A stretch of 46,692 nucleotides of DNA, taken from positions 1-46,692 of the forward strand of contig JAGFJE010000020.1 of the NCBI GenBank assembly GCA_024103175.1, written 5' to 3'. Source of the DNA: Phaeodactylibacter sp. GTDB lineage: Bacteria > Bacteroidota > Bacteroidia > Chitinophagales > Saprospiraceae. Made by a program: the position numbers and the translations under genes. This document shows positions 35,836-44,493 of the stretch, one piece after another. Position 1 is the stretch's first letter; every line of letters starts with the position of its first letter. The notes under the pieces were generated by a model. It was given only the letters and a program-made list of their open reading frames with translations, was not told the DNA's origin and did not search any database.

Positions 35836-36246
35836 ATGAAGAACATCCATCTCAAAAGTGTAATCATTTCGGCAATTATTGTTTGGGCCCTGGCTGTCCT
35901 TGCCTTTATTGCTTCTTATTTTGTTCCTGTAATGTCGGACCCAGGCCTGCAGGCAAACTGGGTACTATCAATGGTTTTAATACCAGCAGCCACACTTGGC
36001 GCGCATATTTATTATCGGAAAGGACATAAGACAAATGGTTTTGTCTTAGGAGTTTCCATGTTTTTGGTGGCTATGGTTTTAGACGCCCTAATTACCGTTC
36101 CATTATTAATTATGCCTTACGGAGGCACTTATTTCAGCTTTTTCTCGGACCCAGGTTTTTGGTTGATCGCCGTAGAGTATATAAGCGTTGTAGCGGCCTA
36201 CTGGCAAATTGAAAAAGCGGTTAAGAGAACCCCGTCCGTTCATTAA
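35836..36246 (+). CDS. Small membrane protein, DUF5367-like
   Basis: 136 residues with four predicted membrane helices (SVIISAIIVWALAVLAFIASYF; ANWVLSMVLIPAATLGAHIY; GFVLGVSMFLVAMVLDALIT; FWLIAVEYISVVAAYWQIE). It resembles DUF5367 proteins, which have no known role. The last 26 bp overlap the 3' end of the convergent PLP gene, so its final residues (KRTPSVH) are probably encoded by flanking DNA captured at the island junction. Confidence 0.65.
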   Translation: MKNIHLKSVIISAIIVWALAVLAFIASYFVPVMSDPGLQANWVLSMVLIPAATLGAHIYYRKGHKTNGFVLGVSMFLVAMVLDALITVPLLIMPYGGTYFSFFSDPGFWLIAVEYISVVAAYWQIEKAVKRTPSVH

Positions 36247-37690
36247 ACCCCCGGATCAACTCATCCCACTCCGCCGCCTGCCCGAACATCCGCGGCCAGA
36301 AGCTGCGATCCTCCCACAGCTGGTTCAGTTCTTCCACATCCTTTCCCTGCTGTTCCACCCAGGTGAAGTACTTCAGGTTGTGGATGGCCTTCTTGTCCGG
36401 GTAGCTCAGTTCCTTCATAAAGTCCGTCCGGGTGGCGTGCAGGGTTTCCAGGTCCCGGGCGGCCTGCATTGAAGAGTAGGGCCCGTGCTCATCACGCAGT
36501 TCCTCGATGCGGGAGCGGTACAAGTCCATAGAATCGGTGGCGACAGTGAGGAGGATGTCGTCCTTGTCCATTTCAAAATAGCGCGCCGTTTTGATGGCGG
36601 CCAGGATGTTGGCGATACCGGAAATGCCCAGCAGGCTGAGGTTCTCTGCCCATTCCGGATCAATACCGCAATCCACCAGGTAATGGCGGCCGAGGGGTTC
36701 ATTGAACAAGCGGATCAGCCGCATGGGCGCCTCGTCGTCGATGGCGGTAACCACATCCGTATTCCGCACATTGTGTATCCAGGGCACGTGCTTGTCGCCG
36801 ATACCCTCGATGCGGTGGCTGCCGAAGCCATTCATCAGCAGGGTAGGGCACTGCAGGGCTTCCGAGGCCACCACCTTGAGGTGCGGGAAAACGGTGCGCA
36901 GGTAGTCGCCCGCCGCGATGGTGCCCGCCGAGCCGGTGGCGGAGATGTAGGCGGACAGGCGGGAATCCGGCGTTTTTACCATCCCGAACACCTCTTCCAC
37001 GGCCGGCCCGGTCAGGTTGTAGTGCCAGACGGCATTGCCGAACTCTTCAAACTGGTTGAAAATGAGGCAGTCCGGCCGGGTGCGGCGGATCTCCCAGCAC
37101 TTGTCGTAGATCTCCTTGACGTTGGACTCGCTGCCCGGCGTGGCGATCACCTCCGAGCCGATCACGTCCTTCAGCCAGGTGAAGCGCTCCCGGCTCATGC
37201 CTTCCGGCAGGATGGCCACCGACTCGGTGCCCATCAGCTTGGAGTCGAACGCCCCGCCCCGGCAGTAGTTGCCGGTCGAGGGCCAGACAGCCTTTTGGTG
37301 GGTGGGGTCGAAGCCGCCGGTAACGATGCGGGGCACCAGGCAGCCATAGGCGGCTCCGACCTTGTGGGCGCCTGTCGGGAACCACTTGCCGGCCAGCACT
37401 ACGATGCGCGCCTCGATGCCGGTGAGCTCCCGCGGGATCTCCAGGAAATTGGGGGCGCCGAAGAGCCCTCCTTGTTCCACCGGCTCATTCTTCCAGGTGA
37501 TGCGGAAGAGGTTGAGTGGGTCGAGGTCCCACAGGCCCACGTGCTTCAGCTTTTCCTTTATCCGTTCCGGGATGAGCTCCGGGTGGCGCTGCTGGGCGAA
37601 GGTGGGCAGCAGGATGCCTCTTTCGCGGAAGCGCTTTACGGCGTTGGCCAGGGCTTGTTCGTTGCTGATCTGGGTGGTGGTTACGGGCAT
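36221..37690 (-). CDS. PLP-dependent lyase-like enzyme of the purine cluster
   Basis: 489 residues of fold-type II: K110 in KWFPTGAHKVGAAYG, VWPSTGNYCRGGAF, SATGSAGTIAAGDYL and TVATDSMDLYRSRIEEL. It is longer than YgeX (2,3-diaminopropionate ammonia-lyase, about 400 residues) and does not show the YgeX motifs, but the position next to ygfK suggests a related step: elimination of ammonia from a diamino acid made from the purine ring. Cysteine-synthase-like annotation would be an alternative. It is the second gene of a minus-strand pair with ygfK, with a nested palindrome in between. Its stop overlaps the island's last gene. Confidence 0.75.
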   Translation of the reverse strand: MPVTTTQISNEQALANAVKRFRERGILLPTFAQQRHPELIPERIKEKLKHVGLWDLDPLNLFRITWKNEPVEQGGLFGAPNFLEIPRELTGIEARIVVLAGKWFPTGAHKVGAAYGCLVPRIVTGGFDPTHQKAVWPSTGNYCRGGAFDSKLMGTESVAILPEGMSRERFTWLKDVIGSEVIATPGSESNVKEIYDKCWEIRRTRPDCLIFNQFEEFGNAVWHYNLTGPAVEEVFGMVKTPDSRLSAYISATGSAGTIAAGDYLRTVFPHLKVVASEALQCPTLLMNGFGSHRIEGIGDKHVPWIHNVRNTDVVTAIDDEAPMRLIRLFNEPLGRHYLVDCGIDPEWAENLSLLGISGIANILAAIKTARYFEMDKDDILLTVATDSMDLYRSRIEELRDEHGPYSSMQAARDLETLHATRTDFMKELSYPDKKAIHNLKYFTWVEQQGKDVEELNQLWEDRSFWPRMFGQAAEWDELIRGFNERTGFS

Positions 37691-37718
37691 ACTGTTTTTT
37701 GTTTTGTTATTTGATTTT

Positions 37719-37877
37719 CAACCTGCCGGGTTTCCCGCTTGCTCCTGGACAGCCTAACCCGGCAGCGTTTTTCGAAGACGAATTTCTTTGGAGGCATTGT
37801 CATGTCCTCTGATACATCTCTGATAAACACTGCCGGGTTAGGCTTGACCAGGGCATTGAGGGAAACCCGGCAGGTTG
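37719..37877. repeat. Nested double inverted repeat between ygfK and PLP gene
   Basis: Outer arms at 37719-37736 and 37860-37877 are perfect 18-bp complements; inner arms at 37751-37765 and 37830-37844 are perfect 15-bp complements. All four arms contain the word TGCCGGGTT, in alternating orientation. The 64-nt centre holds no gene. The element fills the gap just upstream of the PLP gene, and could fold into a long hairpin or pair locally into two small ones. Confidence 0.9.
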
Positions 37878-37891
37878 GCCCTGTGGAATAT

Positions 37892-40800
37892 TCACTTGGC
37901 ATACAGCCCTTCCGCCCCTTCCAGCAGCACCTTCATCTCCAGCGCCTTTTTCAGGCTTACCTCTTCCTTTACATCCGCTGCCAGTTGCGCATCGAGCAGG
38001 CGGAGGTTCTTCCTGTCGAAACGGGCGGTGACGGCGGGCGTTCGGTACACATATTGTTCTGATTCCCGCGCCAGGCTGGCCGCTTCTTTGCCTTTCTTCC
38101 AGAAAAGCGTGGTTCGGCCTTCCTCCTGCCGAATGTAATAACCTTCTTCCGCTTTCTCAAAGCTTTTCTGTGTCAGGCAGAACCGGGGCTTGTCCGCAAA
38201 GGGCCGCCCGCTCGTGGGGCAGAAGGTGGTGCAGTTGCCGCATTCGTTGCAGAAGTCCTGGATGTTCAGTATCTGGTAGGGCTGCTCGATACGGATAAGA
38301 TCCTTGTTGTCTACTTCCAACTGGCCGTTTTTCCGGCTCAGGGTTGGCGCCAGCGCCGTGAACGGTTCTACCTCATACGAGTACATGGCCAGGTTGGGGC
38401 AGACGGAAACGCAGACGTTGCACACCTCGTCGCAGTACAGGCAGCGGCTGGCTTCCTGCTTTGCCGCTTCTTCCGTCAGGGGGAACTGTACGAGTTCGAA
38501 ATTGCGGCGCTCCTCCGGGGCTTGCTCCCGGGGCGGGGCGCCGAAGGCCCGCCGGGCGCGGCTGGCCAGGTGTTCGGTCAGAGAGATGGCTTTGTCTACA
38601 CCGTGCCGCCCGGGCAGACGGCCCATCGAACCGGCCCGGATGATGTGCCGGGCCACGCGCTGCCCGTCGCCCACGGCTTCCACGATATTGGCGGCGCCCC
38701 GGCTGGCGTCTCCGCCAATGAATACGTTCTTCATTTGGGTTTCTCCGGTTTCCGGGTTCGCTTTCAGCAGGGCGCCATCGATGAAATCGAGGTGCAGGTC
38801 CTGCCCGATGGCCGGGATGATGGTATCGAAGGGCAGTTCGAATTCGGAATGCTCGATCCTCACCGGGCGGGCCCTGCCGCTTGCGTCGGCTTCGCCCAGC
38901 TCCATTTTACGGCAGGTGAGGGAAACGGCCTGGCCATCCTCCACATTCACCCTTACCGGCGCCACCAGCTCCATGATCTCTATTTGTTCCGCCAGTACGG
39001 CGAGCACTTCCTCGGGGTCGGCGGGCATCTCCTTTTTCGTTCGCCGGTAGAGCATGGTAACTTTTCTGCCAGGTTCCATGAGGCGGAGGGCCGTACGGGC
39101 CACGTCGATGGCCGTATTGCCGCCGCCGATGACGGCAACGCGCCGCCCGACGGGGAGGGGCCGCCCTTCGTTGGCGGCGAAGAGGAATTCCAGGGGGTTG
39201 TAAACACCTGTGGCGCCGGCGCCGGGAATGTCGAGTTGGCGGGCCTGCTGGGCGCCGGTGGCCAGGTAGAGGAAGTCGTTGTCGGACCGCAATTGCTCAA
39301 AGGCCGCCTTATTGATCTTTTGGCCGTAATGGATCTTCACCCCCAGGCTTTCGATGCGGGCGATGTCTTTTTCGATGGCCGCTTTCCGGAGGCGGAAGGA
39401 AGGAATGCCGGCGGACACCATGCCTCCCGCCCGTTCTTTGGCCTCGTAGACGTTCACTTCAAAGCCTTCCCGGGCCAGGAAGTAGGCGCAGGCCAGGCCG
39501 GTGGGGCCGGCGCCGATGATGGCGGCTTTCCGGCCGTTGGGGGGCTTCGGTTCCAGTAACCCTGCCTCGCCGTGTTCGCCGATGAAATATTTGACCTGCC
39601 GGATAAGGAGCGGGTTGTCGTAGTTGATCCGGGTGCAGCTGGGTTGGCAGAGGTGGTCGCAAACCAGGCCCAGCACATTGGGGAAGGGGTTGGTGTCCAG
39701 GACTACCTCCAGGGCTTTATCCCATTCACCCTGAGCCGCGTAATGCATATAGCCCGGAATGTCCTGTCCGGCGGGGCAGGCCTCCACGCAGGGCGCCTGT
39801 ATGCAGTCGAAATCGTTCAGCTTCCGATCCGATTTGATGTCGGGCTCCAGGAAGGGGTGCTTGCGGTAGGCCTTCTCCTCCAGGACGCGCCCGGCGTATT
39901 CATTGAGGTTGTGCCGGGCGGCTTCCTCCACAGTGGCTGCTTTGAGCCCCGCCCGGTGGCGGATGAAGCTTTCGGTGTTCCCGGCGCCCGCTTCGGCGAA
40001 GGCGGCCGACAGATTGTCCAGGTACTGGCGGAGGCGGCCGTAGCCCCCCGGCTTGAGGAGGTCGGAGCACACCGTTACCGGCCCCAGCCCGGAGGCGATC
40101 AGGGAAGGGAAGTTGAAGCAGTCGGCCCCGCCGGAAAAGGAAAGGTCGAGGGCGCCGCCGAAGTCGTTCTGCAGTTTTTGCGCCAGCAGCACCGTCAGCG
40201 GGTGCAGGGCCCGCCCGCTGAGGTACATCATCTTTTCCTTTTGCGGGTCGAAGACGGCCTTGTGGTTGGTGACTTCCAGGGTATTGGTGAGCTTCAGCCC
40301 GAAGTGGACGCCGTTCTCGCGGGCGCAGCGGCGGAGGTTTTCGATCAGTTGGAGGGCGTCGGGGTATTTCAGGTCGTGCTCGAAAGCGATGTCGGGCACT
40401 TCGGCGTAGTAGCCCAGCTGCCGGTTGAGGATATCGCGCACCCGCTCCGGCCCCAGCAGGGTGGGGTTGAGCTTGATGGTGGTGTGCAGCCGGCGCTTTT
40501 CGATCAGGTAGCGGCCGATCTTTTCGATCTCCTCCGGAGGGCAGCCGTGCATGGTGGAGAGGGTGACGTTGTCGGAAATGCGGGTGGGGATGTCGATCTC
40601 TTCTGCCTGAGGAAAAAGTGCCCTGAGTTCCTGTTTCTTCTCTTCCAGTTCCGCGCTGCAATCCGCCATTTTATCCAGGAACTCCTGCACGTTGTCCTGT
40701 AGGATGCCGGCCAGGTTGTACCCTATGCTCATGTTGAAGATCGTCCCCGGTTCGCCTTCCCATCCGAATTGATGCCGCAGGGCGTGGATCAGGATCCAGG

Positions 40801-41176
40801 CGTGGAGGTATTCATCGAAACTTTCGCCGATGCGCAGCTCCTGCGACCATTCGCAGTTGTAGCCCTCGTCCTGCATGTCGATGCAGGGTTTGCTGATGGC
40901 CAGTTCGTCCAGCGTTTGTACCGTCTTGAGTTCTATGAAGCGGGCGCCGCAGAGCCAGGCGGCGATGATGTTCTGCGCCAGTTGGGTGTGGGGGCCGGCG
41001 GCAACGCCCAGCGGGGTGTCCAGCAGCTGGCCGTAGCGGCGGGTGCGAAACGGGCCATCGGGGCGGGGGATGAAGAACAGCTCTTCCGGGATATAGAGCA
41101 GCCTCCCCTTATGGCCTCCGTGGAGGATAAGTTGAAGAAGGCGCGGGAGGGAGATGGGCGAGAATGTATCGGGCAT
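37892..41176 (-). CDS. ygfK: YgfK: dihydroorotate-dehydrogenase-like/GltD-like flavin-FeS protein
   Basis: 1094 residues from the ATG at 41176; an upstream extension adds only an AT-rich, unconserved stretch. Residues 1-430 are a TIM-barrel, PreA/dihydroorotate-dehydrogenase-like (GVAAGPHTQLAQNI; TMHGCPPEEI). At 460-520 lies the Cys cluster common to GltD-type proteins (C463, C467, C506, C510, C514). FAD site IIGAGPTGLACAYFL (553-567) and NAD(P) site VIGGGNTAIDVART follow. Ferredoxin-type clusters end the protein (C912-C926 and CNECGNC at 976-982). The old name selenate reductase rests on E. coli genetics. In urate clusters it is proposed as a purine-ring reductase that takes NAD(P)H or ferredoxin electrons. 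First gene of the pair with the PLP enzyme. Confidence 0.9.
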   Translation of the reverse strand: MPDTFSPISLPRLLQLILHGGHKGRLLYIPEELFFIPRPDGPFRTRRYGQLLDTPLGVAAGPHTQLAQNIIAAWLCGARFIELKTVQTLDELAISKPCIDMQDEGYNCEWSQELRIGESFDEYLHAWILIHALRHQFGWEGEPGTIFNMSIGYNLAGILQDNVQEFLDKMADCSAELEEKKQELRALFPQAEEIDIPTRISDNVTLSTMHGCPPEEIEKIGRYLIEKRRLHTTIKLNPTLLGPERVRDILNRQLGYYAEVPDIAFEHDLKYPDALQLIENLRRCARENGVHFGLKLTNTLEVTNHKAVFDPQKEKMMYLSGRALHPLTVLLAQKLQNDFGGALDLSFSGGADCFNFPSLIASGLGPVTVCSDLLKPGGYGRLRQYLDNLSAAFAEAGAGNTESFIRHRAGLKAATVEEAARHNLNEYAGRVLEEKAYRKHPFLEPDIKSDRKLNDFDCIQAPCVEACPAGQDIPGYMHYAAQGEWDKALEVVLDTNPFPNVLGLVCDHLCQPSCTRINYDNPLLIRQVKYFIGEHGEAGLLEPKPPNGRKAAIIGAGPTGLACAYFLAREGFEVNVYEAKERAGGMVSAGIPSFRLRKAAIEKDIARIESLGVKIHYGQKINKAAFEQLRSDNDFLYLATGAQQARQLDIPGAGATGVYNPLEFLFAANEGRPLPVGRRVAVIGGGNTAIDVARTALRLMEPGRKVTMLYRRTKKEMPADPEEVLAVLAEQIEIMELVAPVRVNVEDGQAVSLTCRKMELGEADASGRARPVRIEHSEFELPFDTIIPAIGQDLHLDFIDGALLKANPETGETQMKNVFIGGDASRGAANIVEAVGDGQRVARHIIRAGSMGRLPGRHGVDKAISLTEHLASRARRAFGAPPREQAPEERRNFELVQFPLTEEAAKQEASRCLYCDEVCNVCVSVCPNLAMYSYEVEPFTALAPTLSRKNGQLEVDNKDLIRIEQPYQILNIQDFCNECGNCTTFCPTSGRPFADKPRFCLTQKSFEKAEEGYYIRQEEGRTTLFWKKGKEAASLARESEQYVYRTPAVTARFDRKNLRLLDAQLAADVKEEVSLKKALEMKVLLEGAEGLYAK

Positions 41177-41330
41177 AGGGTTGCGTTTCGGGTTGTAACT
41201 TATAATAGGGCATAATGATGAAAAAATTAACTTAAAATTTATTTTTATCACCATTTTGGTTAACTTATCGGTTGATTACCGAAAGCTACGCAATAACCGC
41301 CTTTTAGTACGTAAATAGCGCCAGAAAGCG

Positions 41331-41861
41331 ATGATTTCTTATAAAAAGAACACTACGCACAAGAAAAAGGCTTCTTTACCTCCGCCGTTTATACAATATC
41401 TACCGATCATCATCGGGATGTTTCTGGTAGCCTTCTTTGCCTACAACTGGAGGGATTACGTTGTACAGCGGCAAGACGGTTCTTATGTGGTCCATCCAGA
41501 AAGGAAGGATGAAGCGGAGCGGGAGAAGGAGAAGCTGGAAGAATGTCAGACATACAAGCTAATTGCCCGGGAAAGTGGTTGGTATATGTGTTATCTTTGT
41601 AAAAGAGGGGTTTACTATCTTAATGCCGGGGAAGTATGGAAGTACGGAATGAGTTGTAGCCCTGAAACCAGGTATAAGCCTGATTGGCTGCAGCAGATGA
41701 ATTTAAAGTATGTTCCTGTCTTCAACGGCAGTTGGGAAGAATGCAGGGTGCTGGAGATTGAATTGATCAGAGATTATCCCATTCACCCGGAAAATCTCAA
41801 AAGGCCGCAGTCCTTGCGTTTACCCATTCCTCCGGGACACAAAAGTGTAAAAATGAAATGA
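41331..41861 (+). CDS. Membrane-anchored GIY-YIG-like nuclease, possible toxin
   Basis: 176 residues: a basic N-terminus, one membrane helix (about 21-39), a charged linker, then a C-terminal domain with GIY-YIG-superfamily landmarks: GVYYL (93-97), WKYGMS (103-108), R114 in PETRY, E142 in VLEIEL and an ending PPGHK. Similar C-terminal domains occur as the toxin part of Bacteroidota polymorphic toxins. Here it is not at the end of a large secreted protein but on a short anchor. The next gene starts inside its stop codon (ATGA overlap), a typical toxin-immunity or toxin-antitoxin arrangement. It is AT-richer than its neighbours. Nuclease activity is inferred from motifs only. Confidence 0.65.
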   Translation: MISYKKNTTHKKKASLPPPFIQYLPIIIGMFLVAFFAYNWRDYVVQRQDGSYVVHPERKDEAEREKEKLEECQTYKLIARESGWYMCYLCKRGVYYLNAGEVWKYGMSCSPETRYKPDWLQQMNLKYVPVFNGSWEECRVLEIELIRDYPIHPENLKRPQSLRLPIPPGHKSVKMK

Positions 41862-42172
41862 ATATGAAAACCCAGGTAACAACCATCGCAACAGAGTACT
41901 TTACATCAGCTATAGATGTATTTGATGTGGAAAATATGCTTAATAATACAATATTACCTGTAACCTACGAAAAGGTTTATGTCACTCTAGTTGTCCTGCA
42001 TGAGGAAAGATGGAAACAGGAAGTCTATGAAATTAACGGAAGCCTTTATGTTACGCTTATCCTGAAACCTTCGGAGTTATTTGGAAATGATGTTTCGATT
42101 CTTGCAAAAGACAAACTCAGAAGTTTCCTCCAAACCGCAGAGATCGAGAAACGGGAGCCTGCCTGGGCATAA
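41858..42172 (+). CDS. Small partner protein of the GIY-YIG-like gene
   Basis: 104 residues, beginning in the ATGA overlap with the preceding stop (an alternative start is the ATG at 41864). It is acidic, soluble and has a beta-rich pattern (VYVTLVVLHEERWKQEVYEINGSLYVTLIL). No family is recognised. Size, coupling and composition match an immunity protein or antitoxin. It ends 18 bp before the carbamate kinase gene, so it may be cotranscribed with the catabolic genes. Confidence 0.6.
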   Translation: MNMKTQVTTIATEYFTSAIDVFDVENMLNNTILPVTYEKVYVTLVVLHEERWKQEVYEINGSLYVTLILKPSELFGNDVSILAKDKLRSFLQTAEIEKREPAWA

Positions 42173-42190
42173 ATATGGTTTAGTAACAAC

Positions 42191-43141
42191 ATGCATACCC
42201 TCGCCATCATCGCCATCGGCGGCAATTCCATCATCCGGGATGAGCAGCACCAGCGGGTGGCCGACCAGTACGAGGCCATTCAGGAAACGGCGGTGTACCT
42301 GGCGGAGCTCGTCTTGGCGGGCTACCGGCTGGTGCTCACCCACGGCAACGGCCCGCAGGTGGGGTTTATCCTTACCCGGTCGGAGATCGCCTACCGGTAC
42401 GAGGGGCTGCACGACGTGCCCCTGGTGAGCTGCGTGGCTGACACGCAGGGGGCGCTGGGGTACCACATTCAACAGGCATTGGGCAATGAAATGCGGAAGC
42501 GGGGGATCCCCAGGGAAGTGGTTACCGTAGTCACCCAGGTGAAGGCCAGTGAAGAAGACCCTTCCTTTGCCCATCCTACCAAGCCGGTCGGCGCTTTTTA
42601 CGATCCAGCTCAGGAGGAAAGCCTGAAGGAGGCCCACCCCGACTGGATCATGGTGGAAGACGCCGGCCGGGGGCTGCGCCGCGTCGTGCCCTCCCCCCAA
42701 CCCCTGGAGATCATCGAAATGAATGCCATCAGAACCCTGGTGGACAATGGATTCCTGGTGGTGGCCGGCGGCGGCGGGGGCATCCCGGTGGTGGAGAAAG
42801 GGCCGGGTAGATTCGAAGGCGTGGACGCCGTGATCGACAAAGACCTGGCCTCCGCCCTGCTCGCCGTAGAGCTGAAAGCGGACCTGCTCCTGTTCTCTAC
42901 CGGAGTAGAACAGGCCTATCTGAACTACCGCCGGCCGGAGCAGCAACCTCTTGGAAAGATCAGCAGCGCTCAACTGCGGGAATATATACGGCAGGGGCAC
43001 TTCGCCGCCGGCAGCATGTTGCCTAAGGTGCAGGCGGCGCTGTATTTTCTGGAAAACGGAGGCAAAAGGGTGGCCATCACCCGCCCGGAATGCCTCGTGG
43101 AGGCTGCCAAAGGGATCAAAGGAACCCAGATAACGGCATAA
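42191..43141 (+). CDS. yqeA: Carbamate kinase (YqeA/ArcC type)
   Basis: 316 residues, normal length. Start IIAIGGNSII, HGNGPQVG (51-58), DTQGALGYHIQQAL (84-97), KPVGAFY (131-137) and the GGGGGIPV motif (193-200) define the carbamate kinase family, which makes ATP from carbamoyl phosphate and ADP. In this cluster it would use carbamoyl phosphate released by YgeW and so recover energy from purine nitrogen. The gene for YgeY follows 15 bp later. Confidence 0.93.
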   Translation: MHTLAIIAIGGNSIIRDEQHQRVADQYEAIQETAVYLAELVLAGYRLVLTHGNGPQVGFILTRSEIAYRYEGLHDVPLVSCVADTQGALGYHIQQALGNEMRKRGIPREVVTVVTQVKASEEDPSFAHPTKPVGAFYDPAQEESLKEAHPDWIMVEDAGRGLRRVVPSPQPLEIIEMNAIRTLVDNGFLVVAGGGGGIPVVEKGPGRFEGVDAVIDKDLASALLAVELKADLLLFSTGVEQAYLNYRRPEQQPLGKISSAQLREYIRQGHFAAGSMLPKVQAALYFLENGGKRVAITRPECLVEAAKGIKGTQITA

Positions 43142-43156
43142 AAAAAACATAAACGC

Positions 43157-44350
43157 ATGAAGGAACTCACACAAAAGATCAAAGCACTCTCCGAAAAGTA
43201 CCGCGATTACACCGCCGAAAACCTCTCCCGGCTGGTGAAGATCAAATCCCTCAGCGGGGAGGAAGAAGAGGTGATGGAAGAACTCAAAAGACAAATGCAC
43301 GAGGCCGGCTTCGACGAGGTGCGCACCGACGGCCTGGGCAATGTGATCGGCCGGGTCGGCAGGGGAGAGCGCATACTGGCCATTGACGGCCACCTGGATA
43401 CCGTCGACTTCGGCGTGCTCGACAACTGGGCTTTTGACCCGCTCTCCGGAGAGATTAAAGACGGCTACGTGCACGGCCGCGGTACGGTCGACCAGGAGGG
43501 AGGAGTCGCGGCTTTCGTCACTTCCGGCCGCATCCTCAAAGAGCTCGGTTTCGATAAGGACCTAACCGTCTACTTCGTGGGCAGCGTAATGGAAGAAGAC
43601 TGCGACGGCCTGTGCTGGAAGTACCTGGTGGAGGAGGAAGGCCTGCGCCCCGATTTTGTCATCAGCACCGAGCCCACCAACCTGAACATCTACCGCGGGC
43701 ACCGGGGCAGGATGGAGATGGCGGTCAGCTTCCGGGGGGTCTCCAGCCACGGCTCCGCCCCCGAGCGGGGCAAGAACGCCATCTACATGGCTGCCCGCGC
43801 CGCCCTGGCCATCGAGCAGCTCAACGAACGCCTCAAGGACGACGCCTTCCTCGGTAAGGGCACCATCACCATCAGCGAGGTCCGCTCCGGCAGCCCCTCC
43901 CTGTGCGCAGTGGCCGACTTTGCCCGCCTCCACCTGGACCGCCGCCTGACCTGGGGAGAAACCAAAGAATCGGCAGTGGTCGAGATCGAGGAGATCGTCA
44001 AGGATATGGACGCCAGCGTGGAAGTGCTCCACTACGAGGAACGGGCCTACACCGGCCTCCGGTACGGCATGGAAAAATACTACCCCACCTGGAAGATCCC
44101 GGAAGACAGCCAGGTGGTGCAAACGGGAGTAACCGCCTTCAAAGAACTCTTCGGCCATCAGCCGGTAGTCGATAAATGGACCTTCTCCACCAATGGCGTT
44201 ACCATCAACGGCTACTACGGCATTCCCCTGATCGGCTTCGGCCCCGGCAACGAGGTGATGGCTCATGCGCCCAATGAAAAAGTGCCGGTGGAACACCTGG
44301 TGAAAGCCTCGGCTTTCTATGCGCTGTATGCGTATTTAATTGCAGAATAG
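43157..44350 (+). CDS. ygeY: YgeY-like M20-family hydrolase
   Basis: 397 residues with the M20/DapE metal site: H79 and D81 (IDGHLDTV), D112 (GTVDQEGG), E146/E147 (MEEDCDG), and a C-terminal GFGPGNEVMAHAPNEKV with the last metal His. It groups with YgeY, named a selenium-metabolism-linked hydrolase from gene context. In the urate cluster it is proposed to hydrolyse an amide or ureido bond of a purine-derived amino acid. It lies between the carbamate kinase and YgeW and is likely in one operon with them. Confidence 0.9.
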   Translation: MKELTQKIKALSEKYRDYTAENLSRLVKIKSLSGEEEEVMEELKRQMHEAGFDEVRTDGLGNVIGRVGRGERILAIDGHLDTVDFGVLDNWAFDPLSGEIKDGYVHGRGTVDQEGGVAAFVTSGRILKELGFDKDLTVYFVGSVMEEDCDGLCWKYLVEEEGLRPDFVISTEPTNLNIYRGHRGRMEMAVSFRGVSSHGSAPERGKNAIYMAARAALAIEQLNERLKDDAFLGKGTITISEVRSGSPSLCAVADFARLHLDRRLTWGETKESAVVEIEEIVKDMDASVEVLHYEERAYTGLRYGMEKYYPTWKIPEDSQVVQTGVTAFKELFGHQPVVDKWTFSTNGVTINGYYGIPLIGFGPGNEVMAHAPNEKVPVEHLVKASAFYALYAYLIAE

Positions 44351-44361
44351 TTCTTTCTTTT

Positions 44362-44458
44362 GCCACTAAACCACTAAAACTCAAAGCTCCACTAAAGGCT
44401 TTGCCCCTCAAGGCCAGGTAGAATTTGTGCGGATTTTGTGCTTTCGTGCTTTCGTGGC
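44362..44458. repeat. Palindromic repeat, copy 2, before ygeW
   Basis: It opens with GCCACTAAACCACTAAAACT and closes with TTGTGCTTTCGTGCTTTCGTGGC, echoing the element at 32761-32837 in both arms. It sits in the only sizeable gap of the + strand catabolic operon. Confidence 0.7.
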
Positions 44459-44493
44459 AGCCTCCGGGCCTTTGCAGAAAAAGCACAAAACAT

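Larger units (their letters stand above)
34128..36220. other. AT-rich island inside the purine cluster
   Basis: Base composition changes sharply here to AT-rich, with mostly A/T third codon positions, against GC-rich genes on both sides. The island holds a Crp-like regulator, a DUF4440-like lipoprotein, a truncated oxidoreductase, degenerate 21-bp repeats and a small membrane protein. The left gap (34128-34424) carries no gene. Both sides are genes of the same catabolic cluster, so the island looks inserted. Confidence 0.7.

Noticed and set aside
37892..41176. Selenate reductase as the function of YgfK
   Set aside because: The protein has flavin and Fe-S motifs but no molybdopterin domain, so the historical name is not supported by the sequence.
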